Of a stretch of DNA of 64,000 bases, positions 31,809 through 40,455 are shown piece by piece (within the stretch, counting starts at the first letter, position 1; each line of letters opens with the position of its first letter). The DNA is from Actinophytocola sp036378875. GTDB taxonomy: Bacteria > Actinomycetota > Actinomycetes > Mycobacteriales > Pseudonocardiaceae. The translations under genes were made by a program, and so were the position numbers. Location: NCBI RefSeq assembly GCF_036378875.1, contig NZ_DASUVO010000162.1, forward strand, positions 50,353-114,352, read 5' to 3'. The notes under the pieces were generated by a model. The model saw only the letters and a program-made list of their open reading frames with translations, searched no databases and had not been told where the DNA came from.

Positions 31809-32756
31809 ATGACAGAGATCAAACGGAGGGGATTTCTCGGGGCGGCCGCCGCGGTGGCCGGGGGCGTTTCCCTGGCGGGCAGCACCACTGCCACCGCGGC
31901 CGCCGCCGCTGCTGGGCTCACGCTGCGCTGGTGGGGCAACAACAGTTGGGAGATCCGGCTTCCCGGCGGCAAGACGGTCCTGATCGACCCGTGGCTGACC
32001 CGGTTCAAGACCGGCACGTACACACCGGAAGGTGCGAACCCGAGAACCCGCCTGGCGGTCGACACGACGCTCATCGACTCCTATGTGGACTCCGGGGAGC
32101 TGCGTGCCGACCACATCCTGGTGACCCACGGCCACTACGACCACCTCACGGACGTGCCGTACCTGGCGAAGAAGACCGGCGCGACAGTGCTCGGCACCGA
32201 GACACACCTCAACCTCATGGCCGCGCTCGGCGCGCCGAAGGGCCAACTCTCGCTCGCGACGGGCGGTGAGCAGCTGAACTTCGGCGACTACACCATCCGG
32301 GTCCTGCGTTCGCTGCACTCCGCGTCCGGCGAGCGCGCGACCGTCGCCTTCCCCGGCACCCGCCCGGGCTACGGCGCGGTACGCCTGCCGAAACCGACGA
32401 CGATCCAGGACCTCGTCGAGGGCGGCACCCTCGCGTTCATGGTGAGTGGCGGCGGGACGAGCGTGCTCAACTTCGGCGGCTCGAACTACATCGAGTCCGA
32501 AGTGGCCGGTCTACGACCGGACGTCGTGCTGGTACCGGCCGGTGGCGGCAAGATCGTCGACTACGTGTCCCGGCTGCTGCGGGTCACCGGCCACCCCCGC
32601 TACGTCGTCCCGACCCACTGGGACGACTTCGACTACGCGCTCACCGAACCGGCCCGCGACTGGGGCGGCCTGGAACCGCTGCGTACCGCCGTGACCGCAG
32701 CGAGCCCGACGAGCACGTTCCGGGTCATCGACCACCTGGAGACGTTCACCCCGTAA
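31809..32756 (+). CDS. Tat-exported MBL-fold metallohydrolase
   Basis: The 315-residue protein starts with a twin-arginine signal (KRRGFLGAAAAVAGG, RR at 6-7) ending in an Ala-rich region, so it should be folded before export. The mature part is a UlaG-like metallo-beta-lactamase: LRWWGNNSWEI, VLIDPWL, VTHGHYDHLTD (metal ligands), FGGSNYIESEV and YVVPTHWDDF. Family members hydrolyse lactones, phosphodiesters or N-acyl compounds; the substrate here is unknown. It appears to be monocistronic. Confidence 0.88.
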   Translation: MTEIKRRGFLGAAAAVAGGVSLAGSTTATAAAAAAGLTLRWWGNNSWEIRLPGGKTVLIDPWLTRFKTGTYTPEGANPRTRLAVDTTLIDSYVDSGELRADHILVTHGHYDHLTDVPYLAKKTGATVLGTETHLNLMAALGAPKGQLSLATGGEQLNFGDYTIRVLRSLHSASGERATVAFPGTRPGYGAVRLPKPTTIQDLVEGGTLAFMVSGGGTSVLNFGGSNYIESEVAGLRPDVVLVPAGGGKIVDYVSRLLRVTGHPRYVVPTHWDDFDYALTEPARDWGGLEPLRTAVTAASPTSTFRVIDHLETFTP

Positions 32757-32874
32757 CACCCGCCGGCCGGCGCCGGGTTGTGCTCTACCTGGCGCCGACC
32801 GGAATTGTCGGTGCCCACTGGTAGCGTTGAAACCGGGGGACCCCCGGGTGCACCAATGGGACTTTCGTGCGGGG

Positions 32875-33717
32875 TCAGGCGTTCTGTGCGCCGTTCCAGA
32901 TGTCCTGTGCCAGTGTGCCGTAGTAGCTCCCGGCGGCGGCCGCGCCGTAGCTGCCGAAGAACGTGCCCACCTGGTACGCCCATCCTGCCGACTGCCACTG
33001 CACGTTCCACGAGCCACCGCTCGCACCGCCGGACATGCCGTTGCAGTTGTTCATCAGCTGCTGTCCCTGCGGGCCCGCGTACGCCTGTCCCTCACACCGC
33101 AGGCGCTGGTCCGTCGCGGCCGGGATGCCCACGATGTAGGCGTACTGGTTGACCGCGAAGTTGAACCCGATCCCGTTGGTGCCGACGACATCGCCGACGC
33201 GCCTTCCGTTCTGCGTGTTCAGCACGATGAACGCGAGATCGTTGGTGATCCCGTCGCCGCCGGTCGCCCAGCCCGCGGACCGCCAGTTCCACCAGCCGTG
33301 TGGCGCGTTGCCGCCGTTGTAGCTCGGGGCGAAACGGAAGTTCGAACCGACGGTGCCGTTGAAGCCACAGTGCCGCGCGGTCGCGATCACCGACCTGTTG
33401 TTGCTCGCGACGACGGTCGCCGAGCAGATCCAGTCGCCGCCGTTCTGTGAGAACAGCAGGCGACCGGTCGTCTCGTACACGCCTCTGCTCTTACCCGGCG
33501 TGCCGGGCACCATCACCGCCGGGCCGTTCGGCGCGGGGACGGCCACTTGGGACACCGCGGGTGCGGGCGCCGGCTTGGCGTTCGCGATCCGTTCCGGTGT
33601 CCAGTAGGCGTCCAGCTGCGCGTCGGTCAGCTGGTTGACGGCGGCCGCGACGTCCGCGGTCGCCGGCGGTGCCAGGCCGAGCATGAACAGGGCTAGCAGG
33701 GGAAGGAGAAAACGCAT
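32875..33717 (-). CDS. Secreted trypsin-like serine peptidase
   Basis: The 280-residue protein has a signal peptide (MRFLLPLLALFMLGLAPPATA) and a propeptide-like segment, then a chymotrypsin-fold domain with CSATVV...ATARHC (catalytic His), TNDLAFIVL (Asp) and MSGGASGGSW (Ser). Cys pairs fit the conserved disulfides. It is related to secreted actinomycete V8/trypsin-like peptidases. A DasR-like site at 33738-33751 lies 20 nt upstream of the start, so expression may be linked to N-acetylglucosamine signalling. Confidence 0.88.
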   Translation of the reverse strand: MRFLLPLLALFMLGLAPPATADVAAAVNQLTDAQLDAYWTPERIANAKPAPAPAVSQVAVPAPNGPAVMVPGTPGKSRGVYETTGRLLFSQNGGDWICSATVVASNNRSVIATARHCGFNGTVGSNFRFAPSYNGGNAPHGWWNWRSAGWATGGDGITNDLAFIVLNTQNGRRVGDVVGTNGIGFNFAVNQYAYIVGIPAATDQRLRCEGQAYAGPQGQQLMNNCNGMSGGASGGSWNVQWQSAGWAYQVGTFFGSYGAAAAGSYYGTLAQDIWNGAQNA

Positions 33718-33737
33718 GAGGCCCTCGACTCATTCGA

Positions 33738-33751
33738 TTGGTCTATACCAA
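33738..33751. promoter_or_regulatory. DasR (dre)-like site upstream of secreted peptidase
   Basis: TTGGTCTATACCAA is a 5-4-5 inverted repeat. Its core TGGTCTATACCA differs from the DasR consensus core TGGTCTAGACCA at one position. It lies 20 nt upstream of the peptidase start codon. Confidence 0.55.
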
Positions 33752-33781
33752 GCTCAGAGTAAGGGCCTCGTCACGCCACGT

Positions 33782-36400
33782 CTATCCGCTGACCAGCGGC
33801 AGCAGGTTGGGGCGCCACACGCCGTCGTGCTCGCGGGCCGTCGTGAGTCGCTCCGCCGGGACCTCGCCGTACGTCGTGGTGCGTTGCCGAGCCGGGCGTC
33901 CTGCCTTGGCGGCCAGCGCTTCCAGGCCGGCGATGGTCTTGTAGCTGCCGTTGTCGGAGCCGGCCATGCGGCTGATCGTCTCCTCCATCAGTGTGCCGCC
34001 GAGATCGTTGACCCCACCCCGAAGCACGTCCACCACGCCACTGTCGCCCAACTTCACCCACGATGTCTGGATGTTGTCGATCCGGCCGTGCAGCAACAAC
34101 CTGGCGAGCGCGTGCACCGCGCGGTTCTCCAGGTGCGTCGGACCAGGGCGGGCGATGCCGGCCAGGTAGAGCGGGGCGTTGGTGTGGACGAACGGCAGTA
34201 GCACGAACTCGGTGAAACCACCGGTCCGCGCCTGGATGTCCCGGATCAGCTTGAGGTGCGCGACCCAGTGCGACGGGTTGTCCACATGCCCGTACATCAT
34301 CGTCGACGTGGTCGGCAGGCCGACCTCATGTGCCGTGGTGACCACTTCGATCCACGCGGAGGTCGGCAGCTTTCCCTTCGTCAGCACCCATCGCACGTCG
34401 TCGTCGAGGATCTCCGCCGCGGTGCCGGGCAGTGAGTCCACACCCGCCTCCCGCGCAGCGGTCAGCCAGTCGCGAATGGACATGTTGGTGCGGGACGCGC
34501 CGTTGACGACCTCCATCGGCGAGAACGCGTGGACGTGCAGTCCGGGTGCGCGTTTCTTCACCTCGGCCGCGATGTCGAAGTACGCGGTGCCAGGCAGATC
34601 CGGGTGGATGCCGCCCTGCATGCACACCTCGGTCGCGCCGACCTGCCATGCCTGCTCCGCCCGCTGGCCCACCTGGTCCAGCGAGAGGGTGTAGGCGTCG
34701 CTGTCGGTGCGGCGCTGGGCGAACGCGCAGAACCGGCACCCGGTGTAGCAGACGTTCGTGAAGTTGATGTTCCGCGTGACCACATAGGTCACGTCGTCGC
34801 CGACCGTGTCCCGCCGCAGGTCGTCCGCCAGTGCCGCCAGTGCCTCGATTTCCTGGCCCGGCTCGGCGGACAACAGGGTCAGCGCGTCCTCGTCGGACAG
34901 TCCGGCCGGGTCGGCCTCGGCGTGCCGCAGCGCCGTCGCGAACTCGCCCCGTGCCCGTGAGCCGGGCATGACGGAGACGTTGGCACCGACCTTGCTGCGC
35001 AACTCCTCCCAGTCGCCGTACACCGAGTCGAAGTCGTCGCGGCGGTCGTCGGTGCGGCCCGCCGTGTCGATCGTGGTGTTCAGGTCGGTACGGCCGGACT
35101 CGACCAACGCGACCTCCGGCTCCTGCCACGGCAGGCCCACGATCGCCGCGTCCGGTGCGGCAAGGCCCGACTCGTCGGCGAGCGCGGCGATGTGCGGTGC
35201 GACCCTCGGGTCGATCCACGGTTCACCACGCGTGACGAACTCGGGGTAGATCGGCAGCCGCTCGGCCAGCTCGTACCCGGCGGCCCGCGTGTGCTTGGCC
35301 AGCTCGTCCAACCGCGGCCACGGACGCTCCGGGTTCACGTGGTCGATGGTCAGCGGCGACACCCCGCCCCAGTCGTCGATGCCCGCCCGCAGCAGCAGCT
35401 CGAACTCACCCGCGATCAGGTTCGGCGGCGCCTGGATCCGCATCTTCGGGCCGAGCACCAGCCGCGCCACCGACACCGTGGCGGCCAGCTCCGCCGCCTC
35501 GACGTCCGGCATCCCGCGCATCGCCGTGTCCGCCTTCGCGCGGAAGTTCTGCACGATCACTTCCTGGATCCCGCCGTACTGCCGGGCCACCTTCCGGATC
35601 TCGAACAGCGCGTCGACCCGCTCGGCCAGCGTCTCGCCGATCCCCAGCAGAATCCCCGTGGTGAACGGCACGTTCGACCGGCCGGCGTCCTCCAGCACCC
35701 GCAGCCGCACGGCCGGTTCCTTGTCCGGCGACCCGTAGTGCGGCCCACCCGGCTCGGACCACAGGCGGGTCGCGGTGGTCTCCAGCATCATGCCCATCGA
35801 CGCCGACACCGGCTTGAGCCGCTGGAAGTCCTGCCAGGTCAGCACTCCGGGGTTCAGGTGCGGCAGCACACCGGTCTCTTCGAGGATCTTGATCGAGATC
35901 GCGCGGACGTAGGACAGGGTGTCCGGGTAGCCTGCCTCCTCCAACCACGTCCTGGCCGCCTCCCACCGGGCCTCCGGCTTGTCCCCCAGTGTGATCAACA
36001 CCTCGCGGCAGCCCGCCGCCGCGCCCTTCCGCGCGATGTCGAGGACCTCGTCCTCGGACAGGTAGGCCGCCGGTAACCGGCCGGGCACGGTGGCGAACGT
36101 GCAGTAGTGACAGCGGTCGGCACACAGCCTGGTCAACGGCACGAACACGCTGCGCGAGTACGTGATCGTCCGGTCCCGGCCGACGGCCGCGAGGCCCTGG
36201 TCGCGAACCCGCGACGCGGCGTCGAAGAGCGCCTCGAGCTGCTCGCCCCTGGCGTGGAGCAGGGTCTCGGCCTCAGTGGCGTCGAGCGAGGCCCCGTCGC
36301 GCGCGCGCCGTAACGCACGCCTGATCGCCGACTCGCTGGGCACGAACCCACTGTTCACAAGATCCCCTTCCCAGGCGTCCAGCTTCAAGCTAGCCGCCAC
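33782..36400 (-). CDS. fbiC: FO synthase, fused CofG/CofH (coenzyme F420 biosynthesis)
   Basis: The 872-residue protein holds two radical-SAM domains in one chain, as in actinobacterial FbiC. The N-terminal (CofG) half has CADRCHYC (CX3CX2C, about residues 91-98); the C-terminal (CofH) half has CYTGCRFC (about 549-556) and MQGGIHPDLPG. Together they make the deazaflavin FO from 5-amino-6-ribitylamino-uracil and tyrosine, in the cytosol. Length is close to the family's usual ~850. The first ~20 residues vary between species, and GTG 36358 (VNSGFVPS) is a possible alternative start. Other F420 genes are not in the window. Confidence 0.95.
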   Translation of the reverse strand: MAASLKLDAWEGDLVNSGFVPSESAIRRALRRARDGASLDATEAETLLHARGEQLEALFDAASRVRDQGLAAVGRDRTITYSRSVFVPLTRLCADRCHYCTFATVPGRLPAAYLSEDEVLDIARKGAAAGCREVLITLGDKPEARWEAARTWLEEAGYPDTLSYVRAISIKILEETGVLPHLNPGVLTWQDFQRLKPVSASMGMMLETTATRLWSEPGGPHYGSPDKEPAVRLRVLEDAGRSNVPFTTGILLGIGETLAERVDALFEIRKVARQYGGIQEVIVQNFRAKADTAMRGMPDVEAAELAATVSVARLVLGPKMRIQAPPNLIAGEFELLLRAGIDDWGGVSPLTIDHVNPERPWPRLDELAKHTRAAGYELAERLPIYPEFVTRGEPWIDPRVAPHIAALADESGLAAPDAAIVGLPWQEPEVALVESGRTDLNTTIDTAGRTDDRRDDFDSVYGDWEELRSKVGANVSVMPGSRARGEFATALRHAEADPAGLSDEDALTLLSAEPGQEIEALAALADDLRRDTVGDDVTYVVTRNINFTNVCYTGCRFCAFAQRRTDSDAYTLSLDQVGQRAEQAWQVGATEVCMQGGIHPDLPGTAYFDIAAEVKKRAPGLHVHAFSPMEVVNGASRTNMSIRDWLTAAREAGVDSLPGTAAEILDDDVRWVLTKGKLPTSAWIEVVTTAHEVGLPTTSTMMYGHVDNPSHWVAHLKLIRDIQARTGGFTEFVLLPFVHTNAPLYLAGIARPGPTHLENRAVHALARLLLHGRIDNIQTSWVKLGDSGVVDVLRGGVNDLGGTLMEETISRMAGSDNGSYKTIAGLEALAAKAGRPARQRTTTYGEVPAERLTTAREHDGVWRPNLLPLVSG

Positions 36401-36600
36401 CCCTGACAGTCGCGCACGTGACGGTCATCCCAACCTCGCGAGGTTCCGGATCATTCCGACCGGTTCGGAGTTGAGGAGCACTCGCGTCCGGCCACAGTGG
36501 CAACGTTGGTAGATCACCCACCCCTCGCTCGTGACATGACTCGACGTCGTCTCCCACCTGTGTGTTTCGGCCATGCGCCCCAGTCTGCTGTAATGGTCCT

Positions 36601-37122
36601 GTGCATTTGAACCCTTACGGCGAGGATCCGGTCCGGTTGGCCGTCAACCTGGTCAACCATCCACCCAGGAACGCGGCCGACCTCGCCCGACGGTGCGAGT
36701 CGGCCGGCGTGGTCGCCGACGCGAAGCCGACCGCGGAGGACCTGCGGGAGGTCGAGCGGTACCTGGCGCTCTGGCTTGGTGTGGTCGACGCGGACTCGGC
36801 ACAGGTGCGGGCGGAACGGCTCAACCGGTTGCTCTCCCAGTCGTCGGCGCACCCGCGGCTCACGAACCACGCCGGCGACGGCTGGCACATCCACTACCGC
36901 GATCCCGGACTGTCGCTCGCGGGCGCACTTCGTGCACTCATCAGCGTCGGCACCGCGCTCCACCTCAGTGGCCGGGGCATGACGCGGTTGCGCCGTTGCG
37001 CACTGGAGGAATGCCTCAGCCCGTTCGGCGACTTCAGCCGGGGCGGACGGCAACGGTACTGTTCACCGGCGTGCGCCAACCGCGACGCGGTTCGGCGCCA
37101 TCGAGCGAAGAAGAGTGCGTGA
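36601..37122 (+). CDS. CGNR zinc-finger (ABATE-domain) regulator
   Basis: The 173-residue protein has an N-terminal ABATE-type domain (LAVNLVNHPP...) and a C-terminal zinc finger CALEECLSPFGDFSRGGRQRYCSPACANRDAVRRHR (quoted in parts: RYCSPACANRDAVRRHR), where CANR takes the place of the usual CGNR. Such proteins are thought to be stress- or metabolite-linked transcription regulators. The GTG at 36601 gives HLNPYGEDPVRLAVN, the usual start of the domain. A hairpin terminator follows at 37211. Confidence 0.88.
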   Translation: MHLNPYGEDPVRLAVNLVNHPPRNAADLARRCESAGVVADAKPTAEDLREVERYLALWLGVVDADSAQVRAERLNRLLSQSSAHPRLTNHAGDGWHIHYRDPGLSLAGALRALISVGTALHLSGRGMTRLRRCALEECLSPFGDFSRGGRQRYCSPACANRDAVRRHRAKKSA

Positions 37123-37210
37123 TATTTGGTCGTTCATTTGGACCGAGACGCCCACGGATTCACCCGTTGGGGTGAGAATCGGCAAATAACATTTGCCGGA
37201 TCGGCGGCCA

Positions 37211-37233
37211 CAAGCCCGCAAGCTGGGCTTTTT
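37211..37233 (+). terminator. Intrinsic terminator after CGNR gene
   Basis: AAGCCC and GGGCTT form a stem with a 7-nt loop and are followed by TTT, about 90 nt past the CGNR stop codon. Confidence 0.6.
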
Positions 37234-37292
37234 CCATGCCCGGGAGGTGCCGGCGCCGACTGACTAACTGGTCCGATCAATAGACTGTTCGG

Positions 37293-37919
37293 GTGCCAGT
37301 GCGGAAGTCGAAGACAGGACGAACCCAGCAGGAGCGCAGCGCCGCCATGCGTCGGCGGCTCCTCGACGCCACCGTCGACTGCCTTGTTCGCTACGGCTAC
37401 GCGGGCACGACCACGACCAGGGTCACCGAGTTGGCCGGCGTGACCCGCGGCGCGCAGGTGCACCACTTCCCCACGAGAGCCGACCTGGTCGCCGCGGCCG
37501 TGCGCCACCTCGCCGAGAAGCGCGCCGAGCTGGCGTTCGAGAAGATCGACCAGGTCCGCCAGTCCCCCGACCCGCTCGACGCCGCGCTCGAGCTGCTGTG
37601 GGAGATCCACCAGGGCCCCGTCCACTACGCGACGATCGAGATGTGGGTGGCCGCCCGCACCGACCCCGAGCTACGCGAGCAGCTGACCAGGGTCGAGCCT
37701 GCGGCGCGCGCCTCGGTCATCGAGTTCGCGGAGGCCGCGTTCGGCGACTACGCGACGAATCCACGGTTCCGGCACATCATGTACACGACGATGGACGCGG
37801 TGCGCGGAATTCTCCTCATGGGACTGTCCGATGAGGACACGACCAATACGCACAAACGCTGGCGCCGAGCAAAGGCCGACTTGCGGGAACTGATAAACGC
37901 CGTCCTGCTGGCGCAATGA
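37293..37919 (+). CDS. TetR-family regulator
   Basis: The 208-residue protein has a basic N-terminal tail (RKSKTGRTQQERSAAMRRRLL), a TetR helix-turn-helix at about 22-68 (YGYAGTTTTRVTELAGVTRGAQVHHFPTRADLV region) and a helical ligand domain. The ligand and target are unknown; no clear palindrome is seen in its promoter. It is convergent with another TetR gene (18 nt between stops). Confidence 0.88.
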   Translation: MPVRKSKTGRTQQERSAAMRRRLLDATVDCLVRYGYAGTTTTRVTELAGVTRGAQVHHFPTRADLVAAAVRHLAEKRAELAFEKIDQVRQSPDPLDAALELLWEIHQGPVHYATIEMWVAARTDPELREQLTRVEPAARASVIEFAEAAFGDYATNPRFRHIMYTTMDAVRGILLMGLSDEDTTNTHKRWRRAKADLRELINAVLLAQ

Positions 37920-37937
37920 GGGGTTGGGCACTGAAAC

Positions 37938-38531
37938 TCAGGCACGCATGAGCGGGGTGAGGTAGGCGCGGGCGAAGGTGCGCACCTCCTCGTCCGTGTC
38001 GAGCGGAATCGCGCTCTCCGGCAGGAGTGTGAACGAGATCGCGAGCCGGACGAACAGCTCCGCCACCCCCTCGGGAGTGCGCTCGCCCACGGTCGCCCCC
38101 CCTTGCCGCACAAGGAAATCGCGCGCCGCGGCCACGACAAGCGCGCCGTTGGTCGTCAGGTAGGGCAGCAGGGCTTCGGAGTCCGAGGCCAGCAGCCGGT
38201 TCAGCAGGCGGTCCGCGCGGGCGTAGCGCACGCCGACCACGAAACCCTCCACGAGCCGGTCCTCCATCGCGGTCACGCTCGCGACCGCGTCGGCGATGCT
38301 GCCGAAGAACCGCCGGCACTCCCGAACAAGCACCGCCTGGACGAGCGCGTCCTTGTCCTTGAACCGCCGGTACAGCGTCGCCCGTGAGACTCCCGCCCGG
38401 CGGGCAACGACGTCGACCGCGGTGCGCCGCAGTCCGTAGGCGAGGATCTCCTCGAACGCGGCATCCACAATGGAATCACCGACCGCGTCCGTGGTCGGCT
38501 CGGCGAGGACGAGATCGAGCAGCGACCTCAT
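37938..38531 (-). CDS. TetR-family regulator coupled to MpaB-type oxygenase
   Basis: The 197-residue protein has a TetR helix-turn-helix at about 20-65 (AFEEILAYGLRRTAVDVVARRAGVSRATLYRRFKDKDAL region). It follows the MpaB-family gene with an ATGA overlap, so both are made from one mRNA and this regulator probably responds to the oxygenase substrate or product and controls the pair. Confidence 0.9.
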   Translation of the reverse strand: MRSLLDLVLAEPTTDAVGDSIVDAAFEEILAYGLRRTAVDVVARRAGVSRATLYRRFKDKDALVQAVLVRECRRFFGSIADAVASVTAMEDRLVEGFVVGVRYARADRLLNRLLASDSEALLPYLTTNGALVVAAARDFLVRQGGATVGERTPEGVAELFVRLAISFTLLPESAIPLDTDEEVRTFARAYLTPLMRA

Positions 38532-39376
38532 CCGAGCGGACCGACCCCAACGCGCCGATAGCCGGCACGAGCCCGCGCCGTGTAGCGCACGCGCGCCGGC
38601 AGCAACGGCCACGTACGCCGGATGACCTGGCGTATCCGCTGGTGACGGCGTTCGTCGGCGTCGGTCCAGCGCTCCCCGATCCGCTCCCGCACCACGGGCG
38701 GCAGCGTGCCGACCGAGTGCCACCACAGCGGCTTCGCGGACGGCTTGCGTGCCAGCCGGTACAGGAAGGTGGGCACGAGCGGGAACGACTCGGGCGGCTC
38801 CTTGGCGAACTCGACCAGCCGCCGGGCGGCGGGCGTGAGCTCCAGCCGCTCCCGGCACATCATGTCGAACCAGGCCTCGAAGCTCGGCCAGTCGGGCGGC
38901 ATCACCCGCTCGCTCACCCCGTAGGCACGGTAGGCGGCGCAGCCCTCCTGGTAGAGCTGCTCCTTCTCGGCGGGCGTCATCGGGTGGTCGAACAGGTCGA
39001 TCATCTGGAACAACGCGTCGAAGATCGTGGCGTGCGCCCAGAAGTAGGTCTCGGGATCCAGCGCGTGGTAGCGCCGGCCCTTGGTGTCCTCCCCCTTGAT
39101 GTGGTTGTGGAAGTCGCGGATCTTCCGCGCCGTGACCGCCCCGTGCGGGTAGTCGAAGGTGACCCCCTGGATCTCCGGCACCGACCGCAGTACCCGCTCC
39201 CACGGCTCGTTGAAGAAGTCCGAGTGGAACTCGACCCCGGCCCCGAGCCCAGGATGCATGAGCTGAAGCAGCCCGGCCTTCACGAGCAGGAGATACCCCC
39301 GCACCTCCCCCGCGTACCGCCAGTGCAAGGTCCCAGGCCCGAGCGCCAACTCAGACCCCACCCGCAACTCGGTCAT
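38528..39376 (-). CDS. Oxygenase MpaB family (DUF2236) protein
   Basis: The 282-residue protein fits the MpaB/rubber-oxygenase-like DUF2236 family: LLVKAGLLQLMHPGLGAGVEFHSDFF, HALDPETYFWAHATIFDALFQMIDLF (His-rich heme-binding helix region, quoted in part) and WPSFEAWFDMMCRERLELT. Members are heme b proteins related to latex-clearing protein. The substrate is unknown. The start MTELRVGSEL at 39376 is preferred. It forms an operon with the TetR gene. Confidence 0.85.
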   Translation of the reverse strand: MTELRVGSELALGPGTLHWRYAGEVRGYLLLVKAGLLQLMHPGLGAGVEFHSDFFNEPWERVLRSVPEIQGVTFDYPHGAVTARKIRDFHNHIKGEDTKGRRYHALDPETYFWAHATIFDALFQMIDLFDHPMTPAEKEQLYQEGCAAYRAYGVSERVMPPDWPSFEAWFDMMCRERLELTPAARRLVEFAKEPPESFPLVPTFLYRLARKPSAKPLWWHSVGTLPPVVRERIGERWTDADERRHQRIRQVIRRTWPLLPARVRYTARARAGYRRVGVGPLG

Positions 39377-39436
39377 CCCCGGACCTCCACGAGCCGATGA
39401 GACACAACTGCCTCTTTGTATCACGCACCCATCGCC

Positions 39437-39582
39437 CACGCGTTCGCAAACGAAAACCCGCGAGTCGCGCGTTCAGCCACCCCGAGTTGCGTTTTCAGGT
39501 ACACCGGGGCGGACACGAAAACGCAACTCGCAGGGACCAGAAGCGAGACTCGCGGGGGCCGAAAGCGCGACTCGCGCGGTTA
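39437..39582 (-). repeat. CGCGAGTCTCGCG-type repeat cluster (copy 1)
   Basis: Several ~25-nt units with cores of the form GCGAGTCTCGC or GCGAGTTGCG follow each other, starting at the TAA of fadB2 when read on the minus strand. The outer units form a 13-14 bp inverted repeat (GAGTTGCGTTTTC with its complement). The same arrangement is found at 44203-44277 behind another minus-strand gene. It may act as a terminator or mRNA 3'-end structure. Confidence 0.7.
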
Positions 39583-40455
39583 CTTGCTGTAGTCGTAGAA
39601 GCCGCGGTTGCTCTTCTTGCCCAGGAGGCCCGCGTCGACCATGCGCAGCAGCAGTGGCGGCGGGGAGTACAGGGGCTCCTTGAACTCCGCGTACATCGAC
39701 TCCGCGATGGCCTTTGTCGTGTCCAGGCCGATCAGGTCGGTCAGGGCGAGCGGGCCCATGGGGTGGGCGCAGCCCTGGACCATGCCGGTGTCGATGTCCT
39801 CCGGCGAGGCGAAGCCCGACTCCAGCATGCGGATCGCGGACAGCAGGTACGGCACCAGCAGTGCGTTCACCACGAAGCCGGCGCGGTCCTGGGAGAGGAT
39901 CACCTGCTTGCCCAGCTTGCCCATGGCGAACGCCTGGGCCCGCGCCTTCGTGTCCTCGCCGGTCAGCAGGGACGGGACCAGCTCCACCAGCTTCAGCACC
40001 GGCACCGGGTTGAAGAAGTGGATGCCGATCACCTGCTGGGGCCGTGACGTCGCCATGCCCAGCTTCATGATCGGGATGGACGACGTGTTCGACGCGAAGA
40101 TCGCCGCCGGGTCGGTGACGACCTTGTCGAGCGACGCGAACACGTCGGTCTTGGCCTGCTCGTTCTCCGCGACGGCCTCGACCACCAACTGGCGGTCGGC
40201 GAAGTCGCCCATGTCAGGGCTGAAGCGGATCCGGTCGAACGCGGCGGCCCGGTCCTCGTCGGACAGCTTGCCGTTGCGGACGGCCCTGGCCAGGGACTTC
40301 TCGATCCGCTCGCGGCCAGCCTTCAGCGCGTCCTCGGACACCTCCGTGACCACGACGTCCAGCCCCGCCCGGGCGCACACCTCCGCGATGCCCGACCCCA
40401 TGAGGCCGCACCCGACAACACCGACCCGCTCGATCCCGCTCAAGAAGCCCTCCAC
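39580..40455 (-). CDS. fadB2: 3-hydroxyacyl-CoA (3-hydroxybutyryl-CoA) dehydrogenase
   Basis: The 291-residue protein closely resembles mycobacterial FadB2: VGVVGCGLMGSGIAEVCARAG (NAD loop, partly quoted), SNTSSIPIMKL, IGIHFFNPVPVLKLVELV (catalytic His), DRAGFVVNALLVPYLLSA and a C-terminal GKKSNRGFYDY. It oxidises (S)-3-hydroxybutyryl-CoA to acetoacetyl-CoA with NAD. The GTG at 40455 overlaps the last base of the icmF stop (TAGTG), implying translational coupling; a TTG at 40443 is possible. The repeat at 39437-39582 begins at its stop codon. Confidence 0.92.
   Translation of the reverse strand: MEGFLSGIERVGVVGCGLMGSGIAEVCARAGLDVVVTEVSEDALKAGRERIEKSLARAVRNGKLSDEDRAAAFDRIRFSPDMGDFADRQLVVEAVAENEQAKTDVFASLDKVVTDPAAIFASNTSSIPIMKLGMATSRPQQVIGIHFFNPVPVLKLVELVPSLLTGEDTKARAQAFAMGKLGKQVILSQDRAGFVVNALLVPYLLSAIRMLESGFASPEDIDTGMVQGCAHPMGPLALTDLIGLDTTKAIAESMYAEFKEPLYSPPPLLLRMVDAGLLGKKSNRGFYDYSK

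Noticed and set aside
37240..37292. Possible operator upstream of the TetR gene at 37293 (CTGGTCC...AGACTGT)
   Set aside because: The symmetry is too weak; fewer than five paired bases in each half.
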